A stretch of 7,600 nucleotides of DNA from Gammaproteobacteria bacterium. Its GTDB lineage: Bacteria; Pseudomonadota; Gammaproteobacteria; Xanthomonadales; Marinicellaceae. Shown piece after piece: positions 1-6,243 of this stretch. The number at the start of each line of letters is the position of its first letter. Position 1 is the first letter of the stretch. Location of the stretch: NCBI GenBank assembly GCA_030426065.1, contig JAUHZH010000094.1, positions 1 to 7,600 of the forward strand. Direction: 5' to 3'. The notes below the pieces were generated by a model. It was not told the DNA's origin and did no database searches. It worked only from the letters and a program-made list of their open reading frames with translations. Both the position numbers and the translations under genes were made by a program.

Positions 1-1413
1 CAGTTTGGTAAACAAATTGCTTTGGTCGGTGATCAACTGTTGGTGAATGGCCAATCAGGCACATTCACATTCGATGAGAACATCAATCAATGGGATGTGG
101 GGCAATGGCTCATGGGTGAGCCTGATTCATTGGCTGCTCAAGGCAGCTTGATGCTCACAGGCATTCCTGAGCAAGACCACATTTTTCAAAATGATGGTTT
201 GATATTGGCACACCAATTCAATGGATCAACATGGGTTGAATCTGAAGAATTGACCGGCGCTGAAAGCAATGAGTCAGAACAGTTTGGTCATGCTGTGGGT
301 GCTTTGAACGATGAGCTGTTGGTTGCCATACCTCACGACAAGCAAAATTTCACGCCAATGAGCTCAGTTCAAGTGCTTCAAAAACAAGCCAATGATTGGG
401 TCCAGGTCGATTCACTGGTGCCCAACGACAGCCACCCCAATCTGATTTTTGGTACAAAAATTGAAGTGTTCAATGATCAAGCATTCATCACCGCATCGGA
501 AAGCGGCCAGCCCAATGCCGTCTACGTGTTCGAAAAACAAAACAACCAATGGACAGAAATTCAGAAAATCACCTCACCCAATGCATTCAATGATGATGGA
601 TTCGGTTACCAAATGGCTCAAACAGGCGATTTCCTTTTTGTGGCAACACAAACCAATCCCCAAACCGCTATGAGCTCAGTAGAAGTGTTCGAATTCAATG
701 GTACTTCATGGCAACCGACACAATCATTATCAAGTCAAGTCACTGACGACGCATTCGGTTATCAGCTGAAAACTTCTGGTGATCAGCTGTTGGCCACCGT
801 CGACAACAGCCAAGGTCAACATGCCGGCTTGGTGCTTGTTTTTGAAGAAACCAGTCCCAGCCAATGGCAGTGGACTCAATCCATTCTACCACCCAACGGC
901 ATACCCAGCACCACCCACTTCGATCGAATCAGTATTGATCAGGACACCATGGTTGTTTCTACCACAAACAACCCAGGCTCTTGTACGGGTTGTGGAACCA
1001 ATGTTGAACTGGTTTTACATTCATACCAAAGGTCCAATGGCATTTGGACATTCCAACAATCTTCAGACATGTTGACATGGGGTGGTATTGGTGGCGGGAT
1101 CATCCATGAAATGAGTATGAGTAATGACTTGTTGTTCATGTCCATCAGTTACCCCAATTTCCATATCGAAGAACACTTTGTGGAAGCCTTTTTCTATGAC
1201 ACCTCAAACTCCAGCTTTGATTTTCAGAAAAAACTCACCACCCAAGTTGAAGTCACTCCCAGCAGTTTTGTTTGGCCTGTGTCTCCATTGATTCATGATC
1301 AATCCGCTTTCATTGGTTTCCCCGGAGACCCCAGAATCAGTCCTGAAGCAGGGTCCGTGCTGCGTTATAACCTGAACGCTCCCGACCTGATCATGGCCAA
1401 TGGGTTTGAATGA
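1..1413 (+). CDS. FG-GAP-like beta-propeller repeat protein, 5' end outside the window
   Basis: The frame is open from base 1, so this is the C-terminal 470 residues of a longer protein. No signal peptide is visible because the N-terminus is missing. The sequence is made of degenerate repeats of about 51-55 residues with the pattern FG-x(6-8)-GD-x-LLV, then a strand such as VYVFE or VEVFEF, a linker, and W-x-x-x-Q. The Phe-Gly pairs begin at bases 4, 283, 448, 601 and 754. The last three intervals are 165, 153 and 153 nt, and the 279-nt first interval covers two blades, one of them lacking FG. From about 919 the repeats decay (F-D replaces F-G), but GD/ND-x-L-x-x-S strands continue to about 1370. 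This matches FG-GAP-type propellers of secreted or surface proteins, whose roles are mostly unknown. A C-T-G-C cysteine pair lies at 982-993. The protein ends in D-L-I-M-A-N-G-F-E, a possible C-terminal tag. The repeat class is well supported; function and ligand are unknown. Confidence 0.85.
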   Translation, partial: QFGKQIALVGDQLLVNGQSGTFTFDENINQWDVGQWLMGEPDSLAAQGSLMLTGIPEQDHIFQNDGLILAHQFNGSTWVESEELTGAESNESEQFGHAVGALNDELLVAIPHDKQNFTPMSSVQVLQKQANDWVQVDSLVPNDSHPNLIFGTKIEVFNDQAFITASESGQPNAVYVFEKQNNQWTEIQKITSPNAFNDDGFGYQMAQTGDFLFVATQTNPQTAMSSVEVFEFNGTSWQPTQSLSSQVTDDAFGYQLKTSGDQLLATVDNSQGQHAGLVLVFEETSPSQWQWTQSILPPNGIPSTTHFDRISIDQDTMVVSTTNNPGSCTGCGTNVELVLHSYQRSNGIWTFQQSSDMLTWGGIGGGIIHEMSMSNDLLFMSISYPNFHIEEHFVEAFFYDTSNSSFDFQKKLTTQVEVTPSSFVWPVSPLIHDQSAFIGFPGDPRISPEAGSVLRYNLNAPDLIMANGFE

Positions 1414-1460
1414 CTTTATGGTTTAAACAGTGACCATACCCGCATTTACAGGCATTTGAA

Positions 1461-1500
1461 TGTGTTAAATTAATTGGGCCACAGTTTTAGTTTTAACACA
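1461..1500. repeat. 9-bp inverted repeat upstream of the esterase gene
   Basis: TGTGTTAAA (1461-1469) and TTTAACACA (1492-1500) are perfect inverted copies separated by 22 nt, with centres 31 bp apart, close to three helical turns. The second arm ends 9 nt before the ATG at 1510. No T-run follows, so it is not a typical intrinsic terminator of the upstream gene. It could be an operator for a dimeric regulator or a leader hairpin near the ribosome binding site. A weaker dyad (TATGGT 1417-1422, ACCATA 1433-1438) follows the upstream stop codon. The repeat is seen directly; any role is inferred. Confidence 0.5.
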
Positions 1501-1509
1501 GGGTTTGTT

Positions 1510-2913
1510 ATGCGGGTTACCGTGATTCTATTTTTTATTCTGTCTGTTCCTCAAACATTTGCATGTGACATCATCAGTCGTTTCGGTTTTGAAACTTCTG
1601 ATGACCTGCCTTGGATGACCACGCCCACCAACACGCCTTCTGAACGGCATGAGGCAAGGCCTCTGGGCAGCACCAACGCAGGCCAAGGCTATTACGAATA
1701 CCTGCCACCTGGCTATGACTGTGGTGATCAGGATTATCCCTTGCTGCTGTTCATTCATGGTTTGGGTGAAAATGGTGATGGGGACGGTCAATTGGATGAC
1801 GTTTTGGACAACGGCATTCCCATGATGATTGACCAAAACAATTGGGACCAAACATTGCCTTTCGTTGTTCTGTCGCCACAAAACTCGAACGGCGGTTGCA
1901 CCAGCAGTGGTCTGATCAACAATTTCATTCAACACGCAAAAACCCACTACCGCATCAATCCTCAGCGGGTCTACCTCACCGGTTTGAGTTGCGGCGCCAT
2001 CGGCAGCTGGAACTATTTGGGTAACCACACCGATTCAGCCGTCGCCGCGGCGGTTCCCATTGCAGGCAATGGCAATCCCGCATTCAACAACGCAGGCTGC
2101 GAATTGAACCGGGTGCCCATTTGGGCCTTCCATGGTGACAACGACAACACCGTTGATGAAAGCGGCACCATCACCCCCATCAACAATTTATTGGCATGCA
2201 ACAACCCAGCACCGATTGACACCAGCATGGTGATTTATCCCGGCGTGGGCCATGATTCCTGGACCCGAACATATGATATGAACCACCCTGATTCGGAGGG
2301 TCACGACATATACCAGTGGCTCCTTTCCCACCGCAACGATCAGGTGGTTGTGCCCAGCACATTCGATGTTGGGCGCAGCTTGATGGTGGATTTTGGAGAT
2401 GCCACCGGGATCACACCAACGCCTTGGAACAACATCACTTCATTAACGGGATCTGCCAGTAACTTAAGCGACGATCTGGCCGTGGCCACCACCGTCTTAA
2501 TCGGCATCACCGATGGCTTCAATGGCACCAACCCCAACGGCATCCCTGCCAACGGCGTCGGCTATCCAGGTACCGTTTCTGCGGACAACATGTGGCTGGG
2601 TTCTTTTGACGGCCACAATGCTGCCTTGCTTGAGTCTGCCACCGTGGTGATTTCAGGCTTGGTCGCGGGCGCAACTTATGACTTGGAGTTGTTTGCCAGC
2701 CGCACCGGTAACGACGGCGGTAATGGCCGCTTAACCCGATACACCATCAATGGCACACACCAAGATTTGGAAGTTTCAGACAACACCAATCAGTCCATCA
2801 CTTTCCAGGGTTTGACTGGCAGCGATCAAATTGAATTGCACATCACCGTCAGTCCCGATGGTGCGGCCCGTTTTGCCTATTTGGGCGGCTTGGTTCTGCA
2901 TCGTGTACAATGA
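1510..2913 (+). CDS. Secreted alpha/beta-hydrolase (esterase-like) with C-terminal beta-rich accessory domain
   Basis: This is a 467-residue protein if started at ATG 1510. That start gives a clean Sec signal peptide (MRV, hydrophobic VILFFILSV, probable cleavage after TFA-18). The in-frame TTG at 1474 would add 12 polar residues before the signal and lies inside an inverted repeat, so I reject it. A CAGGG at 1499-1503 is a modest ribosome binding site. The hydrolase domain spans about residues 55-280. It shows the oxyanion segment HGLGENG (83-89), the nucleophile elbow GLSCG (158-162, Ser160), HGDNDNTVD (208-216, probable catalytic Asp212) and GVGHDSW (245-251, His248). This resembles LpqC, PHB-depolymerase-like and CE1-type secreted esterases; the substrate cannot be told. 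Residues about 284-467 form a separate Gly/Asn/Thr-rich domain with alternating beta-strands (VDFGD, PWNNIT, ITDGFNGTNPNG, YDLELFASRTG, YLGGLVLH). I recall this pattern from accessory, possibly carbohydrate-binding, regions of secreted hydrolases. The mature N-terminus carries CDIISRFGFE. The thioredoxin-like gene starts 27 nt downstream. Confidence 0.85.
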   Translation: MRVTVILFFILSVPQTFACDIISRFGFETSDDLPWMTTPTNTPSERHEARPLGSTNAGQGYYEYLPPGYDCGDQDYPLLLFIHGLGENGDGDGQLDDVLDNGIPMMIDQNNWDQTLPFVVLSPQNSNGGCTSSGLINNFIQHAKTHYRINPQRVYLTGLSCGAIGSWNYLGNHTDSAVAAAVPIAGNGNPAFNNAGCELNRVPIWAFHGDNDNTVDESGTITPINNLLACNNPAPIDTSMVIYPGVGHDSWTRTYDMNHPDSEGHDIYQWLLSHRNDQVVVPSTFDVGRSLMVDFGDATGITPTPWNNITSLTGSASNLSDDLAVATTVLIGITDGFNGTNPNGIPANGVGYPGTVSADNMWLGSFDGHNAALLESATVVISGLVAGATYDLELFASRTGNDGGNGRLTRYTINGTHQDLEVSDNTNQSITFQGLTGSDQIELHITVSPDGAARFAYLGGLVLHRVQ

Positions 2914-2940
2914 CCTGCAGATTGATTAACCAACAAAAAC

Positions 2941-3708
2941 ATGAATACTTACGTTAAAGGATTGGCGTTGTTTACCATAACCATGGTCATCGCTGTGGCA
3001 ATGATGGGCCAGATCAACAAAAACCAACCACAAGCAAAATCGATATCCCAACCCACTGTAGACTTCAAACAGGTCACCTCATTCCCCAAAGCAGTGGATC
3101 CACAATGTCGCGATGGCAAAGCCAATACATACGATGAATGCGGTGACCAAAGGCTGGTGTTGGCTGCTGCTTTGGAAGCGGCACAACAAAATGAAAAACA
3201 CGTGCTGATGGTCTATGGCGCCGAATGGTGTATATGGTGCCATGTCTTTGATCAATACGTCAAAGGTGGCCACAAACAGTTCACTTACCAGTGGCAATAC
3301 CACGATGGCGATGACTTGTTTTGGCTGATGCAAGAGCGCGAAGGTCAATCCATCATTGAACAAGCGGTGGCACTGAACCATTTTGTCGCTGAAAATTTCG
3401 TCTTGGCGCACATTGAGTCATATTACAGCAACGGCGATGAAGTGATGGTTGATTTGGGTTACGATGTTGACACCATTCAATACGTTCCTTTGATCATCAG
3501 CCTCGACACCAAAGGCCAACTGGCATCACAAATGAAGCACAAAGACCAAATCAAAGGCTTGGAGGTCAGGGAAAACGGCGGTGAAGAATTCCGCGGCTAC
3601 GACCGAATGTTGTTGCTGGAAGAGTTGAAACGCTTAAAAACAGCTACACAAAGTTCAGTTTTGGCAAATCCCACAGGCGCCAACATGGGTCAACAGGGTG
3701 AGAGTTGA
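2941..3708 (+). CDS. Membrane-anchored thioredoxin-fold protein with CIWC motif
   Basis: The 255-residue protein has one N-terminal hydrophobic segment (about residues 6-23) followed by a polar Gln/Asn-rich linker. It is therefore probably anchored in the inner membrane with its domain in the periplasm. The thioredoxin core shows VLMVYGAEWCIWCHVF (88-103) with the redox pair Cys97-Cys100. A YVPLIISLD strand (181-189) contains the expected cis-Pro183, and the C-terminal helix is MLLLEELKRLK (223-233). The AEWC-x-W-C form is reminiscent of thioredoxin_7/DUF255-like and DsbD-C-terminal-like domains. Two features are odd. About 80 residues separate the CxxC from the cis-Pro strand, including an aromatic and acidic stretch (FTYQWQYHDGDDLFWLM). 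Two more cysteines (56 and 67) precede the core. No convincing ribosome binding site precedes ATG 2941, which suggests coupling to the hydrolase gene 27 nt upstream. Its 3' end overlaps the convergent rnz by 19 nt. The fold is well supported; the partner and redox direction are unknown. Confidence 0.8.
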   Translation: MNTYVKGLALFTITMVIAVAMMGQINKNQPQAKSISQPTVDFKQVTSFPKAVDPQCRDGKANTYDECGDQRLVLAAALEAAQQNEKHVLMVYGAEWCIWCHVFDQYVKGGHKQFTYQWQYHDGDDLFWLMQEREGQSIIEQAVALNHFVAENFVLAHIESYYSNGDEVMVDLGYDVDTIQYVPLIISLDTKGQLASQMKHKDQIKGLEVRENGGEEFRGYDRMLLLEELKRLKTATQSSVLANPTGANMGQQGES

Positions 3709-4652
3709 TGAAGTGAACCAACTGCATCCAGCCTGTAGTGCGTATGGTCAGAGGCTAAAAACAATTGGCCTTGGAAAACGTTTTCTGCTTCAATCCGCAT
3801 GTCACTGATCGATGGGCTGGGCTTGCCCTCAGGCGCGTATCGGGCACTGAAGTGTGTCAAAATCAAGTTCTGTATGGACTGAGACTGAGCGTATGACGCA
3901 ATCAATCCAGCATGGCTGTGCCCCACTTCTTTTGCTCTGGTTGCAAATTCAGCCGTGAACGTCGATTCATGAACCAACACATCACAACCTTCAATGAAGC
4001 CATCCAAGCTGTCTGGCGCATCATTGTCTCCACAAACCACGACCTTTTTTTGAATTGAATTCACTTGAACCCAGTCTTTGTTGCGGTATGTTTGTCCTTC
4101 AAACTCGATGTCATCGCCTTTCTGTAAAGCCCCCCACAATGGCCCGCGTGGAATACCTTCTGATTCCAGTTTGATGTGATCAAGTTTTGTGCTGATGTCT
4201 TGATGCACAAAACCATAAGCAAAAGATGGGACGCGATGAGACAACGCCGTGGCATCAATGGTCAATGAGCCAACCGCCATCGGTTTCAAAGATTCAACAG
4301 CAAAAAACTCGATTTCATACGGCAAGAACATGGCTGTGTGTTTGAGGGTTTCCATCACCCATGCTTCTATACCTTTTGGGGCAATGATTTTCAAAGGGTC
4401 TTTGCGACCACCCAAACCTGCACTGGCCAACAAACCCGGCAAACCATAGCAGTGGTCACCGTGGACATGTGTGATTGCTATCGACTGTAACTTTTGCAGT
4501 GACAGTGGGCTGCGTAAGATTTGATGCTGGGTGCCTTCGCCACAATCAACCAAATGCCAATACTTGCCACCTGGCTCGATCACAGCCATCCCAGACACGT
4601 TCCTGTCTTTGGTCGGTACACCTGATGAAGTTCCCAAAAAATACATGTCCAC
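3690..4652 (-). CDS. rnz: Ribonuclease Z (tRNA 3'-processing endonuclease)
   Basis: This metallo-beta-lactamase-fold enzyme cleaves the 3' trailer from tRNA precursors in the cytoplasm. The 320 residues match the usual short bacterial form (about 305-320). The N-terminus FLGTSSGVPTKDRNVS (5-20) is the family signature, followed by VDCGEGTQHQ (36-45). Metal ligands are visible: THVHGDH (61-67, with His62, His64, Asp66 and His67), LSHR (His139), GDN (Asp209) and LTHFSARY (266-272, His267). HES (His228) and VGHSHA (243-248) are the other conserved motifs. GIPRGPLWGALQKG (166-179) corresponds to the region of the tRNA-binding exosite arm. The start is probably GTG 4652, because AAAGGAG sits 9 nt before it. 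ATG 4646, two codons later, is the alternative. The gene lies 4 nt after a small unknown gene and is probably translationally coupled to it. All key residues are present, so it should be active. Confidence 0.95.
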   Translation of the reverse strand: MDMYFLGTSSGVPTKDRNVSGMAVIEPGGKYWHLVDCGEGTQHQILRSPLSLQKLQSIAITHVHGDHCYGLPGLLASAGLGGRKDPLKIIAPKGIEAWVMETLKHTAMFLPYEIEFFAVESLKPMAVGSLTIDATALSHRVPSFAYGFVHQDISTKLDHIKLESEGIPRGPLWGALQKGDDIEFEGQTYRNKDWVQVNSIQKKVVVCGDNDAPDSLDGFIEGCDVLVHESTFTAEFATRAKEVGHSHAGLIASYAQSQSIQNLILTHFSARYAPEGKPSPSISDMRIEAENVFQGQLFLASDHTHYRLDAVGSLHQLSPC

Positions 4653-4656
4653 CTTT

Positions 4657-4863
4657 TCAGTCTCCTTTGGCCATGTCAGGGGAGTTGGGATCTATGTGCA
4701 ACAAATCGCCAGATCGCAACCCCATGAACAAGGCTTCCATCTGTATCATTTCTTCGAATGACAAAGCAAAATTGACACCGCCTTTAACAAAAACGAATTG
4801 ATTTTGGTTGTTTTGGAAAGCCGAACCATCGCCTTTTCTGATTAATTTGATTGCATCCCTCAT
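4657..4863 (-). CDS. Unrecognised 68-residue protein coupled to rnz
   Basis: I do not recognise this family. The protein begins MRDAIKLIRKGDG, contains an apparent two-strand segment QNQFVFVKGGVNFALS, then a helix FEEMIQMEALFMGLRSGD, and ends in a short polar tail. It has no signal peptide, no cysteines and no transmembrane segment, so it is probably cytoplasmic. The start is the ATG at 4863; a Shine-Dalgarno sequence before it is weak or absent. Several points support a real gene: it lies 4 nt upstream of rnz on the same strand, rnz's ribosome binding site is inside its last codons, a candidate promoter lies just upstream, and it has an amphipathic, protein-like composition. A role linked to RNase Z or RNA metabolism would be guesswork from position alone. 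No other gene could explain this stretch. Confidence 0.65.
   Translation of the reverse strand: MRDAIKLIRKGDGSAFQNNQNQFVFVKGGVNFALSFEEMIQMEALFMGLRSGDLLHIDPNSPDMAKGD
4662..4668 (-). promoter_or_regulatory. Ribosome binding site of rnz inside the upstream gene
   Basis: On the minus strand AAAGGAG lies 9 nt before GTG 4652 and 15 nt before ATG 4646, which favours the GTG start. The motif overlaps the last codons (Lys-Gly-Asp) of the 68-residue gene, so translation of that gene would run through the rnz initiation region. Confidence 0.65.
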
Positions 4864-4889
4864 GACTGAATTTTCTGATTGAATCAGTC

Positions 4890-4921
4890 AAAATGTTATG
4901 CAATATAAATGTTAAATGCAA
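4890..4921. repeat. Imperfect direct repeat overlapping the candidate promoter
   Basis: AATGTTATGCAA (4892-4903) and AATGTTAAATGCAA (4908-4921) are the same word, the second with a 2-nt insertion, starting 16 bp apart. They cover the -10 and -35 candidates of the promoter on the minus strand. This could be a pair of regulator sites or chance in AT-rich DNA. Confidence 0.35.
4893..4921 (-). promoter_or_regulatory. Candidate promoter for the small gene and rnz
   Basis: On the minus strand TTGCAT (4916-4921) and TAACAT (4893-4898) are separated by exactly 17 nt. They match the sigma-70 consensus at 3 of 6 and 4 of 6 positions. The -10 lies about 30 nt before ATG 4863, giving a leader of roughly 20-25 nt. 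The stretch is AT-rich compared with its flanks. A TATATT (5 of 6) lies within the spacer and could be an alternative -10. The matches are weak; position is the main support. Confidence 0.35.
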
Positions 4922-5010
4922 TGGCGGTTTGATGAATGAACAAGAAGACGAAACTAAGGATAAATCATGGATTCATGGCGGTAAAAAAGCAGCATTCGTT
5001 GGTGATTGAT

Positions 5011-5027
5011 TGTGGTATCAAACCACA
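5011..5027. repeat. Small inverted repeat in the rnz-pilU gap
   Basis: TGTGGT (5011-5016) and ACCACA (5022-5027) form a 6-bp stem with a 5-nt loop. The following bases repeat the word CCACATCCT (5024-5032), which recurs in the stronger hairpin at 5067-5088. Apart from this hairpin, the other hairpin and the promoter region, I see nothing in 4864-5102. Confidence 0.3.
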
Positions 5028-5066
5028 TCCTATGGTTCCACAGTTACCCGTTTTTGCCACGGCTGC

Positions 5067-5088
5067 TGACCCACATCCTTGTGGGTCA
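5067..5088 (-). terminator. Perfect 9-bp hairpin downstream of pilU
   Basis: TGACCCACA (5067-5075) and TGTGGGTCA (5080-5088) pair perfectly around the 4-nt loop TCCT. The hairpin begins 15 nt after the pilU stop codon, where the pilT-pilU transcript should end. Neither side carries a T-run, so it is not a standard intrinsic terminator. It could be a weak terminator or a 3'-end stabilising structure. The hairpin itself is certain; the role is inferred. Confidence 0.45.
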
Positions 5089-5102
5089 CAAAATGTTCGC
5101 TT

Positions 5103-6224
5103 CTACTTGTCCTCTTCCAAACCAATGCCATCCATGCCCATGGACAAGGTGTCGGCATCGCCGCCTTGAGACAGCTTGATGGCGAGGCGCACTTCGTTGG
5201 CCGAATCGGCGTGACGGAGGGCGTCTTCGTAGGTGATTTCGCCGGCTTGGTAAAGATCGAACATCGCTTGGTCGAAAGTTTGCATGCCCAGATTGGTTGA
5301 TTTCTTCATCAAATCTTTGAGCTTTTCGATCTTGCCTTTGCGGATGTACTCTTGAGCCAATGGTGTGTTGATCAACACTTCCACAGCGGCGCGTCGACCG
5401 TTGCCGTCAGGTGTTGGAATCAACTGTTGTGCAATCATGGCACGCAGATTCAAAGACAAATCCATCAACAACTGTTCACGGGCATCTTTGGGGAAGAAGT
5501 GAAGCACGCGATCGAGCGCCTGGTTGGCGTTGTTGGCGTGCAAGGTCGCCATACAAAGGTGACCGGTTTCAGCAAACGAAATCGCAAACTCCATGGTTTC
5601 ACGGGTTCGGATCTCACCAAGCAAGATCACATCTGGGGCCTGACGCAGTGAGTTTTTCAGGGCAATCTCAAAAGATTCCGTGTCCAACCCAACTTCACGC
5701 TGCGTGATGACGCAACCTTGGTGCTCATGAACGTATTCAATCGGATCCTCAATGGTGATGATGTGACCGGTGGTGTTGACGTTACGGTAGCCCAACATGG
5801 CCGCCAATGAGGTCGATTTACCGGTACCAGTACCACCCACGAAAATGATGATGCCTCGTTTGGTCAGTGACAATTCTTTCAAAACCTCTGGCAACTTCAA
5901 TGATTCAAAAGTCGGGATTTTGGTTTCCACCCGACGGATCACCATGCCTACGGCGTTGCGTTGGTAAAATGCCGAGACCCTGAACCGTCCCACCGATGAC
6001 ACACCGATGGCGAAGTTACACTCATGGGTCCGCTCAAACTCTTCTTTTTGATACGGCGACATGATGCCGGTGACCATGTCCCTGGCTTGGGCTTTGGTCA
6101 ACGGTTGTTGGGTGATCGGGATCACGCGGCCATGGATTTTGATGCTCGGAGGCAAGTTGGCCGTGATGAATAAGTCGGATGCTTTCTTGTGCACCATCAA
6201 TTTGAGGTATGAATTAAAGTCCAT
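5103..6224 (-). CDS. pilU: Type IV pilus retraction ATPase PilU
   Basis: PilU is the accessory hexameric ATPase that works with PilT at the inner-membrane base of type IV pili to retract the pilus for twitching motility. The 373 residues are close to the usual PilU length (about 380). The N-terminal PAS-like domain includes KASDLFITANLPPSIKI (14-30) and the PilU-typical HECNFAI (67-73) and VGRFRVSAFYQRN (78-90). The ATPase domain has Walker A GGTGTGKST (130-138), the Asp box ITIEDPIEYVH (156-166), Walker B PDVILLGEIR (197-206) and the His box FAETGHLCMATLH (217-229). The segment SLNLRAMIAQQLIPTPDG (257-274) and the C-terminal ITYEDALRHADSANEVRL are characteristic of PilU rather than PilT. An acidic tail ends the protein. 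AAAGG about 9 nt before ATG 6224 serves as ribosome binding site. The gene follows pilT by 19 nt, so the two are probably one operon. Confidence 0.96.
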   Translation of the reverse strand: MDFNSYLKLMVHKKASDLFITANLPPSIKIHGRVIPITQQPLTKAQARDMVTGIMSPYQKEEFERTHECNFAIGVSSVGRFRVSAFYQRNAVGMVIRRVETKIPTFESLKLPEVLKELSLTKRGIIIFVGGTGTGKSTSLAAMLGYRNVNTTGHIITIEDPIEYVHEHQGCVITQREVGLDTESFEIALKNSLRQAPDVILLGEIRTRETMEFAISFAETGHLCMATLHANNANQALDRVLHFFPKDAREQLLMDLSLNLRAMIAQQLIPTPDGNGRRAAVEVLINTPLAQEYIRKGKIEKLKDLMKKSTNLGMQTFDQAMFDLYQAGEITYEDALRHADSANEVRLAIKLSQGGDADTLSMGMDGIGLEEDK

Positions 6225-6243
6225 CTCAGGTTACCTTTCGTAT

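Noticed and set aside
1474..1509. TTG start for the esterase, 12 codons upstream of ATG 1510
   Set aside because: It would put polar residues before a clean signal peptide, and the codon sits inside the loop of the inverted repeat with no ribosome binding site.
1564..1566. Lipoprotein lipobox at Cys19 of the esterase
   Set aside because: The preceding residues are Thr-Phe-Ala, which do not fit the lipobox at the -3 and -2 positions; ordinary signal peptidase cleavage after Ala18 is more likely.
1528..2028. 166-codon open frame on the minus strand
   Set aside because: It lies wholly inside the esterase gene, whose catalytic motifs prove the plus-strand frame; the translation has no recognisable features.
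5067..5088. Classical rho-independent terminator for pilU
   Set aside because: The stem is perfect but there is no T-run on either strand after it, so I call it only a terminator-like hairpin.
4936..5169. 77-codon plus-strand frame in the rnz-pilU gap
   Set aside because: It lacks a ribosome binding site, runs 67 nt antisense into pilU, includes the palindromic hairpins, and its protein resembles nothing.
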